Source of the DNA: Paractinoplanes deccanensis
Lineage (GTDB): Bacteria; Actinomycetota; Actinomycetes; Mycobacteriales; Micromonosporaceae
NCBI RefSeq assembly: GCF_016862115.1
Contig: NZ_BOMI01000023.1
Coordinates: 1-51,858 of the forward strand
Direction of reading: 5' to 3'
Length of the DNA: 51,858 bases
Shown here: in pieces, positions 43,222 through 49,598 of the stretch
Numbering within the stretch: position 1 is the first letter of the stretch
Layout: the number at the start of each line of letters is the position of its first letter
The notes under the pieces: generated by a model
Seen by the model: only the letters and a program-made list of their open reading frames with translations
Databases searched by the model: none
Told to the model about the DNA's origin: nothing
Translations under genes and position numbers: made by a program

Positions 43222-43573
43222 GTGGTTCAACGACGTAAGGTCGCTCCCGTACGCCTGACCGTGACCCCCGGCACCGCCGACGTCACCACGATCGGCACCG
43301 GCGAGCAGATCCACTTCTGGACGCAGAACGGGCCGCCACTGCACCCGCATCTCCTACTCCGGCGAGTTCCTGCACGCGGCGCCGTGGAACGGGTCGCTCG
43401 GCTCGGCCAACCTGTCGCACGGCTGCGTCAACCTGAGCACCGCCGACGCGAAGTGGGTCTACGACAACTTCCTCGTCGGCGACGTCGTCGAGGTCACCCA
43501 CAGCCCCAAGGAGCTGCCGGCCTGGGACGGGCTCGGCGACTGGACCGTCCCGTACGAGCGGTACGGCGCCTGA
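43222..43573 (+). pseudogene. L,D-transpeptidase (YkuD) remnant, frameshifted and truncated
   Basis: From about 43346 to the TGA at 43571-43573, one frame encodes the end of a YkuD domain: ISYSGEFLHAAPWNGSLGSANL, the catalytic SHGCVNLS and YDNFLVGDVVEVTHSP. Upstream, a different frame starting at GTG 43222 reads like an Ldt segment (VRLTVTPGTADVTTIGTGEQ) and shifts near 43340. The lipoprotein signal, Ig-like domains and most of the YkuD core are absent. A functional protein is unlikely. It abuts the PPOX gene stop. Confidence 0.75.
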
Positions 43574-43999
43574 TCAGCCCAGGCTCTGGCCGTACACGTG
43601 CTCGACCTTGAGCACCATCAGCACCCGGCGGTCCGAGACCATCACCGCGCGGTACTCGTCCCAGTCGGGGTGCTCGCCGGCGGCCCGGCGGTAGTAGTCG
43701 ACCAGCGCCGCCACCTCGGGGCCCCGCGGATCCGTGCCGGGGCCGATCAGCTCGACGCCACCCTCGGCGGTCGCCCACGAACGGCCGTCGGGGCTGGTGA
43801 CCTCCAGGGCGGCGCGGGGGTCGCGGCGCAGGTTCGCGGTCTTCGCGCGGCTGTCGGTGATCGACACGTAGACGCGCTCGGCGTCGCGGTCGTAGAACGG
43901 CGTGACCGGGGAGAGCTGCGGCATCCCGTTCGCCTTGATGGTGGCCAGCACGCCGAGACGGCTCTCGGCGAGCAGCGCGCGCGGATCGAAGTCAGACAT
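43574..43999 (-). CDS. PPOX-class F420-dependent flavin/deazaflavin-binding protein
   Basis: 141 residues. The split-barrel PPOX fold is seen: LLAESRLGVLATIKANGMPQLSPVTPFYDRD, VYVSITDSRAKTANLRRDPRAALEVTS and a C-terminal MVSDRRVLMVLKVEHVYG. The RLGVLATI and RAKTANLRRDPR blocks match the F420-binding group of actinomycetes. The start overlaps the upstream monooxygenase gene by 8 bp, so the two are cotranscribed. The substrate is unknown. Confidence 0.92.
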   Translation of the reverse strand: MSDFDPRALLAESRLGVLATIKANGMPQLSPVTPFYDRDAERVYVSITDSRAKTANLRRDPRAALEVTSPDGRSWATAEGGVELIGPGTDPRGPEVAALVDYYRRAAGEHPDWDEYRAVMVSDRRVLMVLKVEHVYGQSLG

Positions 44000-45026
44000 G
44001 GGTCAGGACCTCCCGGAGAAGCGTGGTGACCGCCTGGCGGCCGGCGCGGTTGGCGCCGACCGTGGACTGCGACGGGCCGAAGCCGATCAGGTGGACGCGC
44101 GGGTCGGCGGCCACCCTCGTACCGATCATGCGGATGCCCCCGTGCTCGTTGCGCAGGTGCAGCGGGCCGAGGTGGGCGAGGGCCGCCTTGAAGCCGGTGG
44201 CCCAGAGGATCGCGTCGACGGCGGTGAAGGACCCGTCGGCCTCGCGCACGCCGTGCGGCTCGATCGCGGTGAACATCGGGCGGCGCTCCAGCGCGCCGCG
44301 TTCCTTCGCGGCCAGGGCGTACGGGGTCCAGGCCAGATCGGTGTACGAGACGACGCTGCCCGTGGGCCGCCCCGCCTCCACGTCCGCGATGACCTTCGCG
44401 ATGATCCCGGTGCCGTCGAACACCCCGTCCCGGAAGACCGGCTCGCGCCGCGTGTACCAGGACGTGGTGGCGACCCGCGAGATCTCCTCCAGCTGCTGGA
44501 TCGCCGAGATGCCGCCGCCGACGACCGCGACCCGCAGCCCGGCGAACTGCTCGGCCGACACGTAGTCGTGGGTGTGCAGCTGAAGCCCGGCGAACGTCTC
44601 CTGCCCCGGATAGCGCGGCCGCACCGGATTGGTCCACGTGCCGGTCGCGTTGATGATCGCCCGGGTGGACCACGCTCCGTGGCCGGACTCGACGACCAGC
44701 GTCCCGTCCGGCGCCGGCCGCACGGCGGTGACCCGCACCGGGCGCAGGATCGGCAGCCCGGCGGCCCGCTCGAAGTCGGCGAAGTAGCGGGGCACAGCGA
44801 CCCGGCTCGGCTCGGCCGGGTCGAGCGGCGGCTTGGGGAAGCCCGGCAGGTCGAAGATGCCGTTGACGGTCGCGATGCGCAGCGACTCCCACCGGTCGAG
44901 CCACGCCCCGCCCGGCGCCGGCGCGGCGTCCAGCACGACGAAATCGACGCCGTGGCGCTTCAGGTGGTACGCGGCGGACAGCCCCGCCTGACCGCCACCG
45001 ATGACCACGACCGCTGCCTCGCGCAC
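43992..45026 (-). CDS. Flavin-containing monooxygenase-like NAD(P)/FAD oxidoreductase
   Basis: 344 residues from GTG 45026, which places the FAD motif at the N-terminus (REAAVVVIGGGQAGLSAAYHLKRHG). A second Rossmann site follows (RVAVVGGGISAIQQLEE), plus INATGTWTNP and ILWATGFKAALAHLGPL, typical of FMO/CzcO-like proteins. It probably hydroxylates or oxidises a small substrate with NADPH. It overlaps the PPOX gene by 8 bp. It is divergent from an MmyB-like XRE gene, with 95 bp between starts, which likely controls the pair. Confidence 0.92.
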   Translation of the reverse strand: MREAAVVVIGGGQAGLSAAYHLKRHGVDFVVLDAAPAPGGAWLDRWESLRIATVNGIFDLPGFPKPPLDPAEPSRVAVPRYFADFERAAGLPILRPVRVTAVRPAPDGTLVVESGHGAWSTRAIINATGTWTNPVRPRYPGQETFAGLQLHTHDYVSAEQFAGLRVAVVGGGISAIQQLEEISRVATTSWYTRREPVFRDGVFDGTGIIAKVIADVEAGRPTGSVVSYTDLAWTPYALAAKERGALERRPMFTAIEPHGVREADGSFTAVDAILWATGFKAALAHLGPLHLRNEHGGIRMIGTRVAADPRVHLIGFGPSQSTVGANRAGRQAVTTLLREVLTHV

Positions 45027-45121
45027 GACCGGGCCAACCCGCTGCGCCGCGCGCCTATTCCCCGTTCGGTAGGACTGACAGGGCCACCACAATCGGCGCG
45101 GCCCTGAGCCAGACTGGGCTG

Positions 45122-45967
45122 GTGGAACCGTGGGAGTTCGGACAGGCCGTACGCCGCTGGCGCGACCGCCTGGTCCCCGAGTCGGTCGGCGTGCCCGCCG
45201 GCGGCCGCCGCCGCGCGTCCGGCCTGCGCCGCGAGGAACTGGCCGCCCTGACCGGCATCTCGGTCGACTACCTGACCCGCCTCGAGCAGGGCCGCTCCAC
45301 CTCGCCGTCGCCGCAGGTGGTGGAGGCGCTGGCCCGCGCGCTGCGGCTCTCCGGCACGGAACGCGAGCTGCTGTTCCGCCTCGCCGGCCTGCAACCGCCC
45401 GGCCGCGACGTGGTGCCCAGCCACGTCGCCCCGAGCGTGCACCGCATGCTCGACCGCCTCGCGCACACCCCCGTCGTGGTGCAGGACGCCGCGTACAACC
45501 TGGTCCTGGCCAACCGCCCCTACGACGCCCTGATGGGCGACACCACGGCCTGGCGCGGCCCCCAGCGCAACGGCGTCTGGCGCAACCTGGTCGGTCCGCC
45601 CGGCCGTGCCGTGCACACGCCCGAGGAGAAGGCCCGCTTCCAGGCCCTGCTCGTCGCGGACCTGCGCATGACGGCGGCCCGCTATCCCGCCGACCGCGAC
45701 CTCAAACGCCTGATCGCCGACCTGACGGCGCAGAGCCCCCGCTTCGCCGAGCTGTGGCAGTCACCGGCACCGGTCTCGAACGCGGACACCTCCCGCACCA
45801 AGACCGTCGACCACCCGGCGGTCGGCCGCATCACCCTCGACTGCGACACCCTCGTGGTCGCGGGCGACGACCTGCGCATCACCGTCTACACGGCCGAGCC
45901 CGGCACCGAGGACGCGGAGAAGCTGGCGCTCGCGATCGCCCTGGGCACCCAAACCCTGGTCAGCTGA
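45122..45967 (+). CDS. XRE-family regulator with MmyB-like ligand-binding domain
   Basis: 281 residues from GTG 45122. The HTH contains SGLRREELAALTGISVDYLTRLEQGRS and VEALARALRLSGTERELLFRLAGL. The PAS-like MmyB domain follows (VHRMLDRLAHTPVVVQDAAYNLV, WRNLVGPPGR, FAELWQSPAPVSN, DDLRITVYTAEPGTEDAEKLALA). It has the normal family length and end, in contrast to the extended relative at 31415. Divergent from the FMO/PPOX pair, its probable target. In this family the regulator usually represses a neighbouring oxidoreductase. Confidence 0.94.
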   Translation: MEPWEFGQAVRRWRDRLVPESVGVPAGGRRRASGLRREELAALTGISVDYLTRLEQGRSTSPSPQVVEALARALRLSGTERELLFRLAGLQPPGRDVVPSHVAPSVHRMLDRLAHTPVVVQDAAYNLVLANRPYDALMGDTTAWRGPQRNGVWRNLVGPPGRAVHTPEEKARFQALLVADLRMTAARYPADRDLKRLIADLTAQSPRFAELWQSPAPVSNADTSRTKTVDHPAVGRITLDCDTLVVAGDDLRITVYTAEPGTEDAEKLALAIALGTQTLVS

Positions 45968-46035
45968 CGCGCGGGCCCCGATCGTGCCGGCGTAATTGGG
46001 ATGTCGCGCTCCCGGCGGCCCGGCATCATGGTGCG

Positions 46036-46884
46036 ATGGCGTCGGTGCCCTTCCGCTGGGATCTGGTCACTCCCGATCAGCTGGGATCGTTGCTCGACGA
46101 TGCCGTGCCCCCCGACCTGTGGTTCCTGCCGGACCTCGTCGCCTGCTCCGGCAAGGTGCTGGCCCGCAGCGGCGACGGCGACCTCTTCTTTGTCGGCAGG
46201 TCGCTGGACTCCATGTTCGACCTGCTCAGTGGTGTGCTCGCCAGGCAGGCCGGCGTGCGCCGTCTGCACCGGCTGCCGTTGTCGTTCCAGCGTCCGCCGG
46301 TGGGAACCGGCCGGCGGACGCGGTCACGCGCGCTGACCGCCGCGGAGATCGCCCGGGGGCGCGAGTTCCTCGAGCTGGCCGGGTTGACTCCGCACGCGCT
46401 GGCTCGCCGGGACCGGCCGGCGGTTCTGGTCGACGTGGTCGACGGCGGCGCGACGTTCACCGAGTTGTTCACGCTGATCCGCGACTGGGTCGAGCAGGAG
46501 CGGGAGCCGTGGCCGGTCATCCGCCGCAAGATCCGCTTCCTCGGGGTCACCATCCGGCGCGCCACCAGCCCGAAGACCTTTCGGTGGCAGCAGCATGCCG
46601 CCTGGACGCGGACCCTGCCCGCGGTGGCGACCGTCAACGTGTCGCTGGAGCGGCGCGTCTGGTCGTACTTCGGGGACCATCAGGTGAAGCTGACCCGCTC
46701 GCTGCGCCTCGACCGGTGGATGGCCGAGGCCGACGGTCCCCGCCACGACGAGCGCACGCGGCAGGCCCTCGCCGAGGCCGCCGCCCTGGTCGCCTACGGC
46801 CGCAGCCGCACCGGCCGGCTCGCGGTGGCCCGCGCCGCCGGCCTTCCCGCCGGTCGGCTTGACGTTTCTCGTACCTCGCTCTGA
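46036..46884 (+). CDS. Protein of unknown function with a phosphoribosyltransferase-like VDVVDGGATF segment
   Basis: 282 residues from ATG 46036. I do not recognise the family. The N-terminal part has DLWFLPDLVACSGKVLAR and DLFFVGRSLDSMFDLLSGVL. The middle has AVLVDVVDGGATFTELFTLIRDW, which resembles the PRPP-binding loop of type I phosphoribosyltransferases (hydrophobic strand, acidic pair, small residues, Thr), although the fit is loose. The C-terminus is Arg/Ala-rich (TRQALAEAAALVAYGRSRTGRL). No signal peptide or membrane segment is visible. It follows the XRE gene by 68 bp on the same strand. Confidence 0.72.
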   Translation: MASVPFRWDLVTPDQLGSLLDDAVPPDLWFLPDLVACSGKVLARSGDGDLFFVGRSLDSMFDLLSGVLARQAGVRRLHRLPLSFQRPPVGTGRRTRSRALTAAEIARGREFLELAGLTPHALARRDRPAVLVDVVDGGATFTELFTLIRDWVEQEREPWPVIRRKIRFLGVTIRRATSPKTFRWQQHAAWTRTLPAVATVNVSLERRVWSYFGDHQVKLTRSLRLDRWMAEADGPRHDERTRQALAEAAALVAYGRSRTGRLAVARAAGLPAGRLDVSRTSL

Positions 46885-47217
46885 TCGTCGTCTGTCGATG
46901 GGCGCCTAGCGTCCGGCCGATGAAGAGCTTGCGGCTGACGACGCCGCGCGGGCCGTCCTTCGACAGGCTGCCCGCGAACGCGCCGGCCCGGCCGGCGCAG
47001 CGGAAGCGGCGGCGTGACTCCCGCCGGTCACCCGGACCCGGCTGGCCGGGTTCCGGTTCCAGCCGGCCTCCATGCCGTGTCCGCGCAGGCCGGGGGAAGA
47101 CGAGCTCGTCCAGGAACCGTTCCGTCGCGGCCTGGTAGCCGGCCTTCTGCTGCTCCTCCGGCAGCGCGTCGTTCAGCTCCGCGAAGGCGACGGTCAGGTT
47201 GCCGCGGACGGCGTGGG
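46885..47217. other. 333-bp stretch without a convincing gene; possible frameshifted tail of the next gene
   Basis: A 72-codon plus-strand frame (46920-47138) is Arg/Pro-rich and looks spurious. On the minus strand, the frame next to the 47218 stop encodes a plausible helical peptide (LTVAFAELNDALPEEQQKAGYQ, then AATERFLDELVFP) between about 47217 and 47095. It has no start of its own, so it may be the former C-terminus of the 47218-47763 gene, disconnected by a frameshift. Nothing else is recognisable. Confidence 0.4.
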
Positions 47218-47763
47218 TCAGAGGCCGGACGCGTCGTCGTAGCGGCGGCGCAGGTCCGTCATCTCGGTGTCGGACAGGGCCTCGCGCTGTGCCACCTCGG
47301 CGTACTTCGGCGGGAACATCTGGCGCAGCCGGTCGATGTACTTGGTGTCCTCGGTCGCCTCGACCACCTGGATGCCCGGCGGGTCGGTGGCCATGTCGAG
47401 GATGACCGGGCCGGCCAGCTTGACCGCCACGTCCCAGGGGCGGCCGGGCTCGGCGACGCCGCAGAGGTGGAAGCCGTAGACGGTGCGCACGTCGGCGAGC
47501 GCGGTCGCCGTGGACGGCTCGTGGCCGTAGACGCGGACTCCGCAGATCACCGGGGCCTCGGCCGCGGTGGCCCCATGTCCCGCGTGGTTGTGCTGTCCCG
47601 GATCCGATTGTTCGAGCGTGGTCCGCATGCGGGTCATGAGCTGCCGGCCCAGGTCCGGCGGCTCGGGTGAGGCCGAGTCGGCCAGGACGACGGCGCCGGC
47701 CGACACCGCCAGCAGGATGGCCGCCACGCCCGTGTAGCGGCTTCGGTACCACGGGGATCCCAT
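47218..47763 (-). CDS. Membrane-anchored or secreted protein of unknown function
   Basis: 181 residues. An N-terminal hydrophobic segment (YTGVAAILLAVSAGAVVLAD) is a signal peptide or anchor. A His-containing, flexible stretch (DPGQHNHAGHGATAAEAP) follows, with two Cys (VICGVRVYGH and FHLCGVAEPG) that could form a disulfide outside the cell. The C-terminus is charged (YIDRLRQMFPPKYAEVAQREAL). I cannot assign a family. It is downstream of the AA10 gene on the same strand, separated by a terminator-like hairpin. The reading frame may once have continued past 47218. Confidence 0.7.
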   Translation of the reverse strand: MGSPWYRSRYTGVAAILLAVSAGAVVLADSASPEPPDLGRQLMTRMRTTLEQSDPGQHNHAGHGATAAEAPVICGVRVYGHEPSTATALADVRTVYGFHLCGVAEPGRPWDVAVKLAGPVILDMATDPPGIQVVEATEDTKYIDRLRQMFPPKYAEVAQREALSDTEMTDLRRRYDDASGL

Positions 47764-47784
47764 GTCTTCGCCCTCTCGCGTGGA

Positions 47785-47814
47785 GGCCCGGGGCGCCAGG
47801 CGACGCCCCGGGCC
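47785..47814 (-). terminator. Terminator-like hairpin after the AA10 gene
   Basis: GGCCCGGGGCG (47785-47795) pairs perfectly with CGCCCCGGGCC (47804-47814) around an 8-nt loop. It lies 16 nt beyond the AA10 stop on the minus strand and 21 bp upstream of the next start, so it separates the two transcription units or attenuates readthrough. Confidence 0.75.
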
Positions 47815-47830
47815 GGAACGGTCGTGCCGA

Positions 47831-48490
47831 TCAGGAGAAGGTCACGTCACTGCACCACATGTAGGCCTGGTCCAGGTGGGAGGCCTGCCAGATGATGAAG
47901 AGGATGTGGTGCCCGGTGTAGCCGGACGTCGAGACGTTGAACGAGATGTTCTGCGCCGGCGCGTACCGGCCGGTCTGGGTGATGAAGTCGAGGTTGCCCC
48001 AGCCGAGGCTCTGGGTGGCTGGGTTGAACCCCTGCTTGCTCACGTAGACGCGGAAGTAGTCGGCGCCGTGACTCGCCTGGTCGTAGAGCTGGACGGTGAA
48101 GTTCCGGCTGACGCTGGTGGTCTTCCAGGCGCCCGGCTGGTTCAGCGAGTTGTTGCGGGTGAGGCCGTTGCTGCAGAGCTGCCCGTCGGGCGTGCGCGCC
48201 TGGAACTGGCCGCCGAGCCCGTCGCGCAGCGCGCTCATCCAGTTCCACATGGTGTCGGGGTTGGCCTGGAAGGCCTGCCAGCACATCGGGTCCTGCTGCT
48301 GCATGGCCGGGTTCATGTGCTGGCTTCCCCAGGTCTTCCAGCACTGGTAGGCGCGGGTCGCGGGGTTGACGATGGTGCCGTGTGCCTGGGCGCTGCCGGC
48401 CCAGGGCAGCGCGGCGGCCACCAGGGCGAACAGCACGACGAGCACCCGTACGGGATGCCGGCCGGTTTTTCTGGACTGGTGCAGACGCAC
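47831..48490 (-). CDS. Secreted AA10 lytic polysaccharide monooxygenase
   Basis: 219 residues from GTG 48490 with GGAGG 7 nt upstream; an in-frame ATG at 48568 would run through the operator. The signal peptide ends SAQA, leaving His37 as the mature N-terminus (HGTIVNPATRAYQCW). That gives the first ligand of the copper histidine brace, and H194/H195 in GYTGHHILFIIWQASH gives the second. CxxF-type disulfide Cys residues are present. It is a single AA10 domain of about 183 residues without a carbohydrate-binding module. The enzyme oxidatively cleaves cellulose or chitin. The upstream CebR box points to cellulose-linked expression. Confidence 0.96.
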   Translation of the reverse strand: MRLHQSRKTGRHPVRVLVVLFALVAAALPWAGSAQAHGTIVNPATRAYQCWKTWGSQHMNPAMQQQDPMCWQAFQANPDTMWNWMSALRDGLGGQFQARTPDGQLCSNGLTRNNSLNQPGAWKTTSVSRNFTVQLYDQASHGADYFRVYVSKQGFNPATQSLGWGNLDFITQTGRYAPAQNISFNVSTSGYTGHHILFIIWQASHLDQAYMWCSDVTFS

Positions 48491-48522
48491 GATACGTCCT
48501 CCATTCCTCGTCTTACGGGGGG

Positions 48523-48536
48523 TGGGAGCGCTCCCA
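48523..48536. promoter_or_regulatory. CebR/CelR operator (perfect 14-bp palindrome)
   Basis: TGGGAGCGCTCCCA is identical to the palindrome bound by the cellobiose-responsive repressors CebR (Streptomyces) and CelR (Thermobifida). It is 33 bp upstream of the AA10 start, a position suited to blocking its promoter. No cebR-like gene is in the window. Confidence 0.9.
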
Positions 48537-48578
48537 GCAGTATTACGCCAATGTGTCCGAGATATCAATACTTGTCGA

Positions 48579-49547
48579 TTAGATCGAGAACGGGTCCGCG
48601 GGCACGACCAGGGCGGCGAGGATCATGCGATGGTCGCTGCGGGGCAGGTCGTACGCGGTGAAGCCGCGCACGCCGAGGCGGCGGTCCACCAGCACGTGGT
48701 CGATGGTGATCGGCGGGATCGGGCGGTACCCGTACGGTCCCCAGCTCGGCACCAGGCCCCGGCCGGCGGTGGCCGCGGCGTCGCGGTAGCCGCGGCCCAC
48801 GAGAGCGCGCAGCTGCGGATGGTCCAGCGTGGCGTTGAAGTCGCCGGCGAGCACGCGGGGCGGGCCGTCCGGGTCCGGGGCCGGCTGGGCCGCGAGGTCC
48901 TCGCGCCAGTCGTCGAGGACGTCGAGGGCGTACGGGGCGGCCGGGTGCACCGACTCCACGGCCACCGGCACCGCGCCCGGCGCGCGCACCGTCGCGTACG
49001 CCTGCTGGAAACCACCCTCGTTGAGCCGGAAACCCTTGTCGCTCAACGGGAACCGCGAGTAGACGGCCGACCCGGTGGTCCCGAACGGGTCGGTGGCCCG
49101 CTGCGGCGCCGTCGACGCGTACGGCAGCAAGTGATCGAGCCCGGCCGCCGTGAGCGCCGCCTGACCGCCCGCGGTGAACTCCTGCACCGTCAGCACGCTG
49201 ACGTTGCCGTCCCGCACCCGCCGGACGATCGCCTCGGGGTCCGCCCCGCCCCGCAGCATGTTGGCGCTCAGCAGCCGCACCGCGACGCCGTCGGCCGGCC
49301 CCCGGTCACGATCCGGCAGCACCCGCGGCGCCACGCAGGCCACCAGCAGCGCGCCACCCACCCCCGCCACCACGGCCGCCCGCCACCGCCGCACGCTCAG
49401 CGCCACCCCCAGCGAGATCAAGGACCACCCGATGGCGTACGGGGTGAAGGGCAGCACCACCACGACGGCACCCGGACTCCAGCCACTCACCCGCAGCACG
49501 GCCCAGGCGGCACCCGGCACGACCAGCACCCACGCCAAGATCTTCAC
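48579..49547 (-). CDS. Membrane-anchored endonuclease/exonuclease/phosphatase-fold protein
   Basis: 322 residues. Three hydrophobic segments lie in the first 75 residues (ILAWVLVVPGAAWAVL, YAIGWSLISLGVALSV, AAVVAGVGGALLVACVAP). An EEP domain then follows from about residue 88: LSANMLRGGADPEAIV, VLTVQEF (metal-binding Glu), VLAGDFNATLDHPQLRAL, ITIDHVLVD and RSDHRMILA (catalytic Asp-His). The topology places the catalytic domain outside the cytoplasm, as in EndU/YafD-like envelope proteins. The substrate could be lipid, phosphodiester or nucleic acid. Active-site residues appear intact. Confidence 0.92.
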   Translation of the reverse strand: MKILAWVLVVPGAAWAVLRVSGWSPGAVVVVLPFTPYAIGWSLISLGVALSVRRWRAAVVAGVGGALLVACVAPRVLPDRDRGPADGVAVRLLSANMLRGGADPEAIVRRVRDGNVSVLTVQEFTAGGQAALTAAGLDHLLPYASTAPQRATDPFGTTGSAVYSRFPLSDKGFRLNEGGFQQAYATVRAPGAVPVAVESVHPAAPYALDVLDDWREDLAAQPAPDPDGPPRVLAGDFNATLDHPQLRALVGRGYRDAAATAGRGLVPSWGPYGYRPIPPITIDHVLVDRRLGVRGFTAYDLPRSDHRMILAALVVPADPFSI

Positions 49548-49598
49548 GAGAGAACCGTAGAACCGGGCCTCAAGGTGTCCTTCTGGTAAACATCAGGG

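Noticed and set aside
46634..47752. A 372-codon minus-strand gene
   Set aside because: Most of it is Arg/Gly-rich shadow of 46036-46884 and of the 47218-47763 gene. Only the short helical segment near 47100-47217 looks protein-like, and it is reported separately as a possible frameshifted tail.
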